DNA from: Leptoclinus maculatus
Taxonomy: Eukaryota > Chordata > Actinopteri > Perciformes > Stichaeidae
Reading direction: 5' to 3'
DNA: 64,000 nt
NCBI GenBank assembly: GCA_032191485.1
Contig: JAVDOI010000020.1
Location: 784,501-848,500 of the forward strand
The number at the start of each line of letters is the position of its first letter. The stretch's first letter is position 1. A program made the translations under genes and the position numbers. The notes beneath the pieces are model-generated. The model was not told the origin of the DNA. It did not search any database and was given only the letters and a program-made list of their open reading frames with translations. Of this stretch, positions 26,097 through 62,084 are shown in pieces.

Positions 26097-28284
26097 AGCA
26101 TAAGTAACCACCACTTACGTACATTTTGAATGCAGGACATTTACTTGTAATATACTTAGTGAAGGATCTGAATAATTCCTCGACTGCTGCACATGGAGTA
26201 ATGTATGTCCTACATGTGCAGCGTGGGAGGAAGTACATAGGGAGTTCTCAAATCACTGAGAGAAAAAGCAACGACCAACATCACTGTCAATAAATGCCTG
26301 TGGGGCCATTGGAAATCATTATGAACTACTCTTAGATTTGTAGTGCCAACCAACACAGATATTCAATGATAAATACTAACATAGTCAGTCCTTTTATTAA
26401 ATACTAATTTAACAAAATACCTTTTCATATCTGTGGTTAGGGAGCAGACAGCATCATATCAACTACAGTTTGAAGAGGCCAATATCTGTTGGTCTTCTGT
26501 ATCTCCTAAATCCTCACTTCTCCTGTAGATGAATAAATTACCAAATAATGTATACACACAGAGAACCATCAAGAGAAGGACATGTTCATGATACCAGACA
26601 GATAGAGAGGCTTTGATGCCAGTACCCACAGTCTCTGTTGTGAGACATGACTGTGGTGCTGAGGTCTACTGAACCATAGAGGTATTAGTTTAGACCAGGA
26701 CACCGGTTGGGTTTCACACTGGGATCTAAGTCAGTGTTGCAACACTTGGCTCTTAAAGATATAGTATTGGCTAAAGTTAAAAATGACAACAGACCAACCA
26801 ACTCCGCTGAAAGGATTACAGTTTGAAGGACTTTCTGTAGACTATATGTTTAAATGACTGCACGTCTGTACATGTGTACAGATGTGTGGCTACGCTGCAT
26901 ATCACAATCCAAGCATGCATGGTTCAAAGCAGACATACACAAATGGAGAAGGTCACAACCGTGACAAGTTTTTCCCAAAGCAGACAAGCTTTCAACTTGT
27001 ATCTCTGTTAAGAACCAAAACTCTCCAACATGTTTGAATAATGTTTATCTCACAGACAAAATAAATGGACAACCTAGCTAGTTAGCTCCCCCCACACACC
27101 TTGACATTGTGTCACTACATACTTGAAGTTGAGTTGAAATACATCTCTGGATGTTCACTGATCGCTTTGGAAGTGCAGGGTGCAAGTTGTGGCCAGGGTT
27201 AGTTTGTAGAGATGCTGAAGGTACATTTTAATAATGTTGTGATAAAATTAAGTTATGGTAAAATAAAAAAAATCACAATATTATTACTACTAGAATAGTA
27301 ACTCTTTTGCATGGAGTGTGTTTTAAAGACAAAGAAACTCTAAAAGGTTCGGTATGCTTCAAATGTACAAATCAGTCCTAGGAATGGCAGTGCATTTAAA
27401 CAAGTCGCTCCTCAAAGACGTTCACGGGTTTGTGCTGGTTATAAACGCAAAAATGTCACGGAAGTATTGGTATGAAGAATTCAAAGAGAGAGCTAGAGAT
27501 AGAAGTCTGATCTTTGCCTACGTTCACACCTCAGTATCACTGCCACGTGTTTGTCAGATTGTCGTTTTGGGAATGTTACAAAAATTGACGGACCCCTCCC
27601 TCCTAAATCCAACATCAGAAAGGCATGGGTACCTTATTTGAGACAATAATAAACTAACATTAGAAGAATACCATTTGCCTTTGCCTGCTGATTTGTGTTG
27701 TGTGTTCATTGCCACTTTGCACCATCCAGACAACCATGTTCTGTTCTTGCTTTGGCTTTGCATTTATGGGTGTTAGTGTCGTTAGTTTAGTGCTAATGTT
27801 ATTTTACCATGACTTATGTGGAGATTGATGGCTTCCGGGCAGTGTGTATGTATTGGGTGGTCAATGTGCAATATAAAGCTTGGTAAACCTGATGCAACAG
27901 TGTCTTGAGCTATATCTTCCATGCAATTCACCAAAGTACATGTAGTTAAATGTTTATGTTGACTCTTATTCAGCCATGTTGCCCTTGTTATAGCTGTTAA
28001 AGCTATCTCTATGTTGCTGTGTATGTACAATGCTAGCTACTAAACAACTAAGTCAAATTCCTGATATGGGAAGTGTACTCATACCTTGCTAATATAACAG
28101 ATTCTGATTCATAGTGCACACTTAGACTGATAAAACTGAAATGTACACAATCAAACATGTGAACATAAAATGTAGAGTACTGTTGTTTACTAAATGAATG
28201 AATGAGTGTAAGGTTAGGGGAAAGCCAGTTGTTCCCCATCTGGATGACATGTATATACCGAGTATAACGTTGAGTTATCATGCA

Positions 28285-28298
28285 CTGCCCTCTAGTGG
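28285..28298 (-). promoter_or_regulatory. CTCF-like site upstream of mad2l1
   Basis: The minus strand reads CCACTAGAGGGCAG, matching all 14 positions of the vertebrate CTCF core (CCASYAGRKGGCRS, from memory). It lies about 175 bp upstream of the mad2l1 ATG. Binding is inferred, not shown. Confidence 0.55.
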
Positions 28299-28350
28299 AA
28301 AAATAAGTTAACGTAATTTGACACGTCATCAACAGTGCGCCGTAGTATTT

Positions 28351-28386
28351 CACGCATGCGCAAGAGTATGGCAGACAAATTTCAAA
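28351..28386. promoter_or_regulatory. mad2l1 promoter core: NRF1-like site and CHR-like element
   Basis: GCATGCGCA at 28354-28362 is most of an NRF1 site (GCGCATGCGC). TTCAAA at 28381-28386 reads TTTGAA on the minus strand, the cell-cycle homology region through which DREAM/MuvB represses mitotic genes outside G2/M. Both lie 85-120 bp before the ATG in a TATA-less region, where a spindle-checkpoint gene would be expected to carry them. The motifs are short, so this is inference. Confidence 0.45.
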
Positions 28387-28471
28387 CTGGACGGCGGGTA
28401 ACTAAGTCTGGACAGAAAAAAAACACACAACAGCGGTTCATTGTCAAGAATTTCACAAAAAGTTGAAGAAA

Positions 28472-28535
28472 ATGACCAGCACATTGAAAGGAATTACTCT
28501 CAAGGGAAGCGCCGAGCTGGTGGCCGAGTTCTTCT
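28472..28535 (+). CDS. mad2l1: mad2l1 exon 1
   Basis: ATG plus 21 codons and one base; donor T|GTAAGT. It encodes the N-terminal strand and first helix of the HORMA fold. Confidence 0.95.
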
Positions 28536-31500
28536 GTAAGTATTATATTTATGCTATTCGTTTTTTCAACTCGTTTTGAGCGCATTCCACACGCAAACAT
28601 GCAGTGCTAGTATGCTAACGTGACTGGGCCGGAGCTGTGTGCAGTTTTAACGTTTTCAACATGCCAATCGGAGCTCCATTCAAATATCTGAAAATCGTGT
28701 TTGGAGCTTAACGTTACGCACCAGTTTACATTTGGGCACACAACCAACCAAAGATAATTTTGTTAAGTTAAATGTGTTTTAACTTGAGGCTAGAATGTGT
28801 ACACAGTTTACAGTGATGTGGAGAGTAACACACGTTACGTTAGCTTAACAGATACGATAAGGGGATATTCCGAATACCTCCGGTAACGTTACAAATGGAC
28901 TCAGTCAAAAACAAACCAGGAGACGAACCTTTCCGTCGAGATGTTGGTCACTGTTTAACGTTACAAGTTGTATCGATTGTCTGTAAGCATAGCAACGTTA
29001 GCATTGATGGACGAGGTTCGCTAACTTGCTTTAGTGTTAGCTTACTGTGTTTCCAATGCTACATTGATTGAAAAGCAGCTGTAACAATGAGCACTCTAAC
29101 TGCATGTTTTTAATTCATTTTTAATTATCAACATAAGCTCCTACATGCCTTTTTTATACTTCTCAGTTGTGGTGCAACGGATCATAAAACTCATTGTATT
29201 TTTATGGATTAAAACAAATCCTTTCATTAGTAGTTTTAATGATGTATTATTAGAGCTAGTGTAAACAGCTCATAATTCATCTCTAATATCTATTTTATAT
29301 TAATGTGAAAACATCTCCTTCAAACCACTGGATTTATTCAAGTTTCTCACCAACACTACATTTTACAGATTACATGTGAACACATCATGATAACGTTATA
29401 ATTTACCGTTGCCCAAAGCTCATTTAACTGAACAGAGCCTGAACGCATCATAATGTAGGTGAACGCGGTGCTGCCATGGTTACCACGACAAAGGTCCGTT
29501 AGCCCACTGCTGCTCAGCACACTGTGCTACTTAAGCTTTATGTTTGTGTTGTATTAACTCATTTGATTCTGCCTGTCTCACTCTCCTACAACGACAGAGT
29601 GATAGTAACGTTGTGGATTCACTCTCTGCACCACAGCTTTTGGCATCAACAGCATCCTGTACCAGCGGGGCATCTATCCTCCAGAGACTTTCACCAGAGT
29701 CACCCACTATGACATGAGCCTTCAACTGACCACTGACCCCAAACTGAAGAACTACCTGACCAATGTGGTGTCTCAACTCAAAGGTAGCCTCAGAGGATTG
29801 CTTCTTTCTGCCTTGAGTGGCTCTCCTCAGGAGCATTTACTGTAGGTGGCATCATAACTATAGGGCACGTCTTTATGTTCTCCTGTAGTTGTTTCACTTC
29901 GATAGAGGCAACAGGTGACATCATTTAGTCAGGACTGTGGTGCCATTGCCCTACTGTGCTTTATAAATTGAAGTTCTGCACTGGTGTCAGACTAAGACTT
30001 GAACCCAGCCCATACCCCAAATTACTGAATCTGACCTGTACTGCCAAAATTATTGTTTTATTCCAGTAATTACCAAAAGTCGGCGTGCCGCGCTAATGCA
30101 ACCTATTGGCTGTCAGTGTTCCCATCTGGCATTGTATTTAAATATGGCACAATTGGACAAACTGATTTCTAAATACATTGCAATTGAAAACTAACCAAAC
30201 CTGAAACCCCCCCGAGCATAAAGCTGTATGCAGCTAACTCAAAGCATGATAGCTTTATGTTCATTATAGGACTCCAACAAATGCTCATTTTCATCATCGA
30301 TTCATCTGCCGAAATATTCATAATTTGGTCCAAAGTGTTAAAAACTCTAAATGTTCATTTCAGATGCTCACTAGATTAACCTTTTATCAAAATAGTTCTT
30401 TTGCTCAATGAATCAACTAATTGTTTTAGCTTTTGTTGCAATTGTAACTATACTTTCATGTGATATGTCAAATCAGATGACCTTCAGCTCTCTTTAAGAA
30501 CTCATTATTTGTAATTAATAATATTTAGTTTTCAAGTTGTGATGAAAATGCACTTCACTTTGTTTATAGCTTCAGCATTTTGAGACTGGCCGTACAGCAG
30601 TGTGAGTTTAAGATACCTGTAGTATTGTGTTGTGCACTTTTGCATTGATAATGGACTAAATGTATTTAAAAGAAGTGGAGTCCTCAGTCCCTGAGTCATT
30701 AAAATACATGTGTTTTTATATCTATTTTGTAGATGTATTTGATCCCACTGTTCAGTGTCAGCATACAGTTTGTTCTCTGTTGCAGAGTGGCTGTTTGAGT
30801 GCACGGTGCAGAAGTTTGTGTTGGTGATCACATGTCTGGAAACCAACGAGGTGCTGGAGAGATGGCAGTTTGACATCGAGTGTGACAAATCAGCCAAGGA
30901 GATCAGGTCAGCTCCGCTACGTCTACCGGCCCTTTAAAAGTCTCCCAATAGTTCATTTAGCTGCATTCTTTCAAATAGTTCAGTAGCATTTCAGATGATG
31001 CACGATTATGGCCAAAATCATAATCACGATTATTTTGATCAATATTGAGATCACAATTATTTATCACGATTATTCATTCATTTTAGGGACAACATCTTTT
31101 TATTGCACTTTAACGTTTAAATGAACAAGAACACTGCTTCCACCTAAATCCCAAAAACTTCCAGATAACTGATGATGATCCTTTTCGAGGGACTAGCTCC
31201 TCGCCTTCTGCTCCTGACATTTTATTTACCTTTCACACGACACCCGTGACCGTCTGCTCTCTGTTCTGTTGTCTGTCTCTCTCTACTCTTCCACTAATAC
31301 CGGAGTCGACTGCAGACAGAACTTGTTTTGAGGCTGCCGCTGCAGGGTGCGTGCATGACACCTCCATGACACCTCCCATCTCGTTCTCCCCCTGGTGGTC
31401 GGCTGACTCTTAGTTGAGGAAGCGCTTGATTTGATATGTAGCAGAGCAGCATTTTAAACGTCAATATCGCCGACGATCATGCTCATTTAATCGTGGCAGC

Positions 31501-32822
31501 CAAAATCGTGATCGCGATTAAAATTCGATTAATTGTGCAGCCCTAATTTCAGACCACTTCACCCTTGAGTTTTGGTGATGAATGAAATAAAGGTTGAGTT
31601 CTTTATTTGTTCTCAGAATGTATTTGGTCTTTGTGTGCTCATCAGTCATGACTCAGGCAGATAAGCAGTGACTGTGTCTACTAACGAGCATTGTGTGTGT
31701 GTCACAGATGATGTGTGTCATCATTTAGTAAACTACCAAAAACACATCAGGGAGTCGCACTCTATTTTGATTCAATCCCACATACACCGTCCTGCTTTCC
31801 CAAATCACTACAGCAACATGTGTGTATTCATCCGCCGATGAAAATAGTCCCTGATAAATGCATGCATATTTCCTCCTTTATGATAAACCCCACAGTGGCC
31901 AGCTGTTGTAGGGGAATGCTTTGACCATTTCTAAAAAGGGAACTATATATTCTTGACCTGTTTTTAAGGATTTACATGTTGGGCTTTGGTTTGAGTGACA
32001 CGGACAAGGTGGGGAAGTCAGTGAGTACTTAGAGATGGAACAATAGAAAATATTGTCTTATTATAAGCAACTGTTTAGAAGGCATTTTTAAAGAGTCTAC
32101 TCCAAACAACTATAACAGTTGCTGCCACAGAACTAAATCCACTTGTTTGCATTAGTTTGGGGTCTTCATAGTGAAAAGTTCCCAGAGGTTACACACCATC
32201 AACAGCTGATCATAACACAAGCTTGCACTCTGTAATTGGGCAGGATCCTGTCGCCTTACTTTAGACGGAGCATCAGTTGATCAGCTATTTTCCTTCATGC
32301 TCAGCTGACGAGTGACATCCAATAACATTCCTACCATTACGCACATGTTCATGGCCTGGCAGCTCCCACAATGCCTCACTTCAGTGTGTATGTACACAGC
32401 ATGTTAACTCCCTTCTCACGTGTCTCCCAGTGCTCCCAGAGAGAAGTCCATTAAGACCATTCAGGATGAGATCCGCTCAGTTATCAGGCAGGTTACAGCC
32501 ACAGTTACTTTCCTGCCGCTGCTGGAGACGCCGTGTGAGTAGCCACAGCCGTTTGGACCAACACACTCGTGTTGGTCTCATTTCAGTTTTCACTACGTTG
32601 TCAGTTGACTAATCCTTTGACATGCTGCTCTTTGCCTTCTCCCCCCCAGGTGCATTTGACCTCCTTGTCTACACAGACAAAGACCTGATGGTTCCTGATA
32701 AGTGGGAGGAGTCTGGTCCTCAGATCATCGACCAATCAGAGGAGGTGCGTTTACGCTCGTTCACCACCTCCATCCACAAGGTGAACAGCATGGTGGCGTA
32801 CAAGAGGACGGACTCGGCTTAG
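28472..32822 (+). CDS. mad2l1: mitotic spindle assembly checkpoint protein MAD2A (complete, 5 exons)
   Basis: A HORMA-domain protein that binds MAD1 at unattached kinetochores and sequesters CDC20, holding back the anaphase-promoting complex. Exons 28472-28535, 29637-29783, 30786-30906, 32431-32534 and 32650-32822 join in phase to 609 nt (202 aa; human is about 205). The N-terminus (GITLKGSAELVAEFF), the core (EVLERWQFDIECDK) and SVIRQVTATVTFLP are near-identical to MAD2L1. Arg130-Gln131 correspond to the human dimer-interface pair Arg133-Gln134. The C-terminal safety-belt segment ends SFTTSIHKVNSMVAYKRTDSA. All introns have GT/AG ends. The start follows the first good ATG; the N-terminus is three residues shorter than human. 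AATAAA at 33080-33085 ends the transcript, which converges on pde5a. Confidence 0.97.
28536..29636 (+). other. mad2l1 intron 1
   Basis: 1101 bp, with a GTAAGT donor and CACCACAG acceptor. It is AT-rich and contains several AACGTTA/GTTAGC words near its 5' end. No further exon or repeat was recognised. Confidence 0.85.
29637..29783 (+). CDS. mad2l1: mad2l1 exon 2
   Basis: Encodes residues 22-70 (SFGINSILYQRGIYPPETFT onward). Acceptor CACCACAG, donor AAAG|GTAGCC; ends with one base of a split Glu codon. Confidence 0.95.
29784..30785 (+). other. mad2l1 intron 2
   Basis: 1002 bp, AT-rich, with no recognised element. The acceptor is TTCTCTGTTGCAG. Confidence 0.85.
30786..30906 (+). CDS. mad2l1: mad2l1 exon 3
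   Basis: Encodes residues 71-110, including ETNEVLERWQFDIECDK. Donor GATCAG|GTCAGC, leaving two bases of a split Ser codon. Confidence 0.95.
30907..32430 (+). other. mad2l1 intron 3
   Basis: 1524 bp, carrying a hAT-like insertion at about 30995-31544. The remainder is ordinary AT-rich sequence with acceptor ACGTGTCTCCCAG. Confidence 0.85.
30987..31552. mobile_element. non-autonomous hAT-like element in mad2l1 intron 3
   Basis: The left end reads GATGCACGATTATGG and the right end, on the opposite strand, AGGGCTGCACAATTAATCG, the 'GCTGCACGATTAATCG' type terminus common in fish genomes. Near-identical flanks CATTTCAG (30987-30994) and AATTTCAG (31545-31552) look like an 8-bp target duplication with one mismatch. 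The interior is non-coding. It is palindrome-rich at both ends (ATCACGATTAT / GTGATCGCGATTA). Confidence 0.7.
32431..32534 (+). CDS. mad2l1: mad2l1 exon 4
   Basis: Encodes residues 111-145 (APREKSIKTIQDEIRS then VIRQVTATVTFLPLLETP). Donor CCGT|GTGAGT; carries the Arg-Gln dimer-interface pair. Confidence 0.95.
32650..32822 (+). CDS. mad2l1: mad2l1 exon 5 with stop
   Basis: Follows a 115-bp intron ending CCCCCCCAG. Encodes residues 146-202, the mobile C-terminal safety belt that wraps MAD1 or CDC20 ligands, ending at TAG 32820-32822. Confidence 0.95.
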
Positions 32823-33079
32823 ACCTCTAAAGCACAGCTGTACATACCACCAACCACTGCCCTATATTCTACAGTCACTGTCTGAGTCTTCTGTACACAC
32901 AGAACATCTTCACTTTGTGTCACTTGTCTTTGAGAGGGACGTGACTCTGCTGTAAATATCTCTCATTAGCTGTGATCTGTGATCTCTTTTCTTTGGTAGT
33001 GCCTTTCCTTTCTCCCAGATGGTCAACGTCGGTTTTAGAAGCTAGTGCTTTATATGTTAATCTTTTTTAACATGTCATG

Positions 33080-33085
33080 AATAAA
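33080..33085 (+). promoter_or_regulatory. mad2l1 polyadenylation signal
   Basis: AATAAA 258 bp after the stop, followed by a GT-rich stretch (TTTCTTGTTGTGGTTTT). This is the likely cleavage region near 33100. Confidence 0.75.
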
Positions 33086-33128
33086 TGTCTTTCACAAAGG
33101 TTTCTTGTTGTGGTTTTACTGCTGGTGA

Positions 33129-33142
33129 CCAGAAGGTGGCAG
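33129..33142 (+). promoter_or_regulatory. CTCF-like site downstream of mad2l1
   Basis: CCAGAAGGTGGCAG matches 13 of 14 positions of the CTCF core. It lies 44 bp past the mad2l1 polyadenylation signal and is oppositely oriented to the upstream site. Confidence 0.4.
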
Positions 33143-33849
33143 TGCAACATGTTGGTTTGTAGTTCTACAACAATACACAGGACACATAGAGAATAAGCAT
33201 TGTTCTTTAATGGGAACAACCCAGAGACGGAAGCAGTAAGAACTGAGATATTCAGTTGTGTGAAGAAGCACAGAGGTTAAGCAACAGACGCATCAAGGTA
33301 GGAAACACAAATGAGACTTCTGGGTAATGAAATGTTCTGTATAATGAATCGTACAATAGACTCGGCAGACTCGTTGCACTTCAGGCAGGACCCTGCTTGA
33401 CCTCATGTATGTAATGAAACTTTTCAGTTGCTGTAACTTGAAATATTGCTTTTGAGCTGAGCTTCAGTAACGAGACTTAGTCTAAAGTGAGCTGAAAGGC
33501 CGAGTACACCCTAATCCTGCTACCTTCCTCACAGCATGTATGTTGTATGTATGTGAGCTGGAGGGTCCAGGAGAGGCGTGGCAGTCAGAGCTAACCAACA
33601 GCCATTGTCTGCCAGTTACAAACCAACAAACAGAAAAGTGGTAACTTCACTTACCATTCTGATACTTGTGCTAGCCGCTGCTTTTGGTGCACAACAGTCC
33701 TCATGTGGGTCAAACGTGTGCTGGAATCTTTCCAATGATTCCTCTAACTGAATAGACCAGAGGGACCAGAGGCCTTGAACTGTCGCTGCACATTGTGAGC
33801 CTGACGCAGAAGCTTCCCGCCGCCATCTTCATGCTCACTGCTAAAGAGA

Positions 33850-33872
33850 GGGGGGGGGGGGGGGGGGGGGGG
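33850..33872 (+). repeat. G-rich homopolymer run
   Basis: About 23 bases, almost all G, interrupted only by its AGAGAG lead-in. Length may be an assembly approximation; it is G-quadruplex-prone. Confidence 0.85.
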
Positions 33873-34379
33873 TGGGGTGAAGGCTTATCTACATCAGTCA
33901 TGACCGAAATAACCACTGCTGCTTTAATACATGTTCCAGATTTCCAGGTCATTTCCAGGCCATCGTGTCTGAGTTCATAACATCATCTGGAGGCACTCTG
34001 TGAAAGGCATACTGTATATACTGTATATACTGTATATACTAAGGCTGTATGAAGCCAAGATAAACAGATTTTGCTGTAATTTAATAGCAATGAACTGAAA
34101 GGCTTTGGCGATACAGCGTCCTTTGGGCCGCCCGGCACAAATTTGTCTAATCATGTCTTGTGTGATCACAGCATAGGAATGATGACGGTCTGTATTTTTG
34201 GGAAATGCGATACATTTAGTTTCTGTTGCCTTCTTCAGATCTGTCCCTCCACACAATGCTCTCTGAGCTTCACCTCACGGCTCCTTTGTGCCGTGAGGTG
34301 CATTGTGAGACCAGACCTGTCTGCCTTTCCAAATCATGTCCAATATATTGAATAACCAATCAAGCCTCTCAGAGGTGGT

Positions 34380-34560
34380 CAATAGAAATGGGAGCACCTG
34401 AGTTCAATTTCAAGTGTAGTGATATTTTTCTTTTCTTTATTTAATTGCAAACATATTCTAATGACCTTTTTTCTCTTTGTCATTATGGGATATTGAGTGT
34501 AGATTGATGAGGGGGAACACAACAAAATGAAAGGCTCTGAATACTAGAAACCATTGCAGC
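34380..34560. mobile_element. Tc1/mariner-like transposon relic
   Basis: The phrases 'ctctttgtcattatgggata', 'tagattgatgagggg', 'gagcacctgagttcaatttc' and 'aaaggctctgaatact' match my recollection of the 3' portion of common fish Tc1-like elements. No transposase frame remains. Confidence 0.55.
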
Positions 34561-34929
34561 GCTGCAGCAGTGCTTTTCTCTCCATGGGATCGAGTGTCAT
34601 TTGTTTAAAGAACCCGTGTCAGCATAACGCCTTCATACTTTCTGAATTATTTTCACCAAGTTCCGTTGATACAATCAGGCTTTGCAGTAAAAGTAGAAAC
34701 TGTCTGAAGTATTTGGGCCAATCTTTTCTTGTACATCAATTCAATAAGAGAAGCTTGATGATGGATACAAGGTGTTAATAAATGAGCTAAATGGTTTTTA
34801 TCAAAGTTCACTTCAATAGAGCATAACTGAAATGAAAGAGACCTAGTAGTGAATCATGACACCGTCTGGTCAGGCTGCTCACACGTTACTTCATGGCTCA
34901 ATATATAATAACGTGAAACAAACAGAGAC

Positions 34930-36181
34930 GTGTGGACAAATACAAACTTTATTTCTTTTAATTGTGAATTGGTCCTATTGTATCACAAGGCAGTGGGAAC
35001 ATGTCGACCCACTTCCCTTTGGAATCGCAGGCCTAGTCTTTGGCTCCTTTACATTTAGAAGAAAAGAAGAATTCTAAGTTTCAAACAACACAAAACAGTA
35101 CATTTCCAAATGTCGTCTGAAAGAGTTGTTCCTAAGAAAGGTCCTTCAAAAAAGCAGAGACAGGATCTGTTAAAGTATGAAAAGTACATTTCCTATATAA
35201 AGCGTTGTGTGGACCGTACGATATAGAAACTCTAATAAATATATCAAATAAATATACAATAGGTAAGACAATGAGTGAAAAACAATGTTACAAAAGAGCC
35301 TTGTGTGTGTATTGTGTGAACGAAGACATTTAACGAGCTGATGAGATTATTGTGAGGCTATGTAAACTATATAGTATAATATCTGTCTCACAGTCAGTGT
35401 CCCCTACATGTCACTACCTGTGAGTGATAATAGAATAGACTTCAAGATGAAAGACACTCTGTGCAAAGATAAAAAAGGCTATTGTAATAAATATAGCTTA
35501 GTGCTGACTGTGTTATTTCTCTGGTGAGTGACGCCCATGGAGAAATGGTGAAGATAGGAAGACAAGTCTCACACTGAAACAAGGAGTATGTGTCATGAGC
35601 ACAACATTGCACTTCATTGTCATGGGAGTTGGAGGTTAAGGTTTTATGTTACGGTATATTACAACCTGGGTCTGATTTTCATAGATCTAGCCATCGTTTC
35701 TATCTGTTCTATGTACTCAGTTAAGTTATTGCTGAGCTCTGGGAACACGGCGGGTTAAGAGCTCAGCTGTTAGATGATCAGAACGCTTGTAAAGCTTATG
35801 GAAGCATTTACCTCAAAGCCTGACTCTAGCATGACTCTTAGTCTTTCTTAGTATTCCTAGATCCCAGTATTTAACTTGGTGAGCTCAACCTAATTATTAC
35901 AGACAGGACGGGACAAACCTACAAAGAGACCAAAGTTGTTATTTTTCATGTGTAACAAACCTCTCGGCTGTTGGGACCTGAACCTGCTCAAGAGTTGGTC
36001 AATTTGAAGGAAAGTGTGTCTGCCCCTTTACTGTCAAACCACTCGAATGGTTTATTCAGCAGACAATCTTTTCTCGTTAGAGAAATGATCTCATTAGTCC
36101 TTTTAGATGTCTAATTTCATGACATTTTGAGAGACCAGGTTGGACGGGAAAGACCCTGGAACTTTGTGCTGGTTGTTGTGA
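34930..36181 (-). other. pde5a 3' untranslated region (inferred)
   Basis: Lies between the stop codon and the best polyadenylation signal. No coding frame and no repeat family recognised. It is AT-rich, as expected for a 3' UTR. Confidence 0.5.
34948..34953 (-). promoter_or_regulatory. pde5a polyadenylation signal
   Basis: The minus strand reads AATAAA, followed downstream by GTTTGTATTTGTCC, a GU-rich element. This gives pde5a a 3' UTR of about 1.2 kb (roughly 34930-36181). Confidence 0.6.
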
Positions 36182-61045
<24,864 letters not shown>

Positions 61046-62046
61046 CTGAGGAGACACACAACAACACACACAAGCTCATAACTAACGCGCATAATGACAT
61101 GAAACACCAAGCTCGTCTGCACCTCGAATTTTAAAAGAGATCTACCTTGTGTGAAGTTTTACACTGAACCTTAAGTCGCTTTGGTCAAAAGCATCTGCCA
61201 TATGAATGTTATGTATCTAGACATGTCATTCAAATCAAACAACTTTATTAAAAAAATTCTGAAGAAAATGCAAAACGTTCCAACATTACTCTCCGTTTAG
61301 CTCTTTAGCTGCTAAACGCTCCACTGTGTTCACCAGCTGCTCTCTAACGGTGTCTGTAACCAAGTGGCTTTTTAAAAACGACGCATTGTAATTTGACACT
61401 TTAAGTAACTTTCTTGGAGACACAGCTTTGCTGCTCCTTGAATTCAATCTACCAAGCATAACAACCCTGAACCCGAACCTGCTTCCTTAAGCTTCAGGCT
61501 AACAGCAATGCATTATAAAACATCTGCTGGTTAATGAGAGAACTGCAGCTGAGTCCTCAATCCCCCCACCCTGCACCCCCACCCACCCCCGTCAGTCACG
61601 CCCGTCAGCGCTTAATAAGCTCGTTTCTTTTCTTTAGTGTCTCCAAGTTCAACCACAGAGTTGGCTATAATACTGCATGATAAATGATGGAAAATGGATA
61701 CATAAACATAACATGAGGTTAGAGCAAAAGCCAGCGGATTCTGGCTGTAGTGCTGCGGCCAGTGTGTGGATGAAGACATGAGAGTGTTAGTGGATGACAG
61801 AAAGAAGGACAAATAGAGAAGGTGTGTGTGTGTGTTGGAGAGAAGAAAAGGGAGAAACAAAAATGCAGTGGTGGAATGTAAAGTACTGTACTTTGGTACA
61901 ATTTGGCCTTTAATATTCAAATTGTATGATAAACCTCCGCTTCACTACATTTCAGAGGGGAATGTTGTTGAGGGGAGAATTCTAGACTTTGGTATTTCCA
62001 CTTTTACTGAAGTAAAAGATACTTCAGTCACTGCAGATAAGAATAT

Positions 62047-62049
<3 letters not shown>

Positions 62050-62082
<33 letters not shown>
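62050..62082 (+). repeat. (GT)n microsatellite
   Basis: 33-bp tract in the terminal pde5a intron of the window. Confidence 0.9.

Positions 62083-62084
<2 letters not shown>

Larger units (their letters stand above)
22316..28280. other. intergenic spacer upstream of mad2l1
   Basis: No supported gene. It contains a common fish dispersed repeat (about 22630-22925), a foldback element (23545-23699) and a possible hAT-related element (about 25440-26096). The frames here lack motifs and coherent splice sites. Confidence 0.5.
33106..34920. other. spacer between convergent mad2l1 and pde5a
   Basis: No gene. It contains a CTCF-like motif (33129-33142), a G-rich run near 33850-33872, three tandem TACTGTATA units near 34012-34040, and a Tc1-like relic at about 34380-34560. 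Confidence 0.6.
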
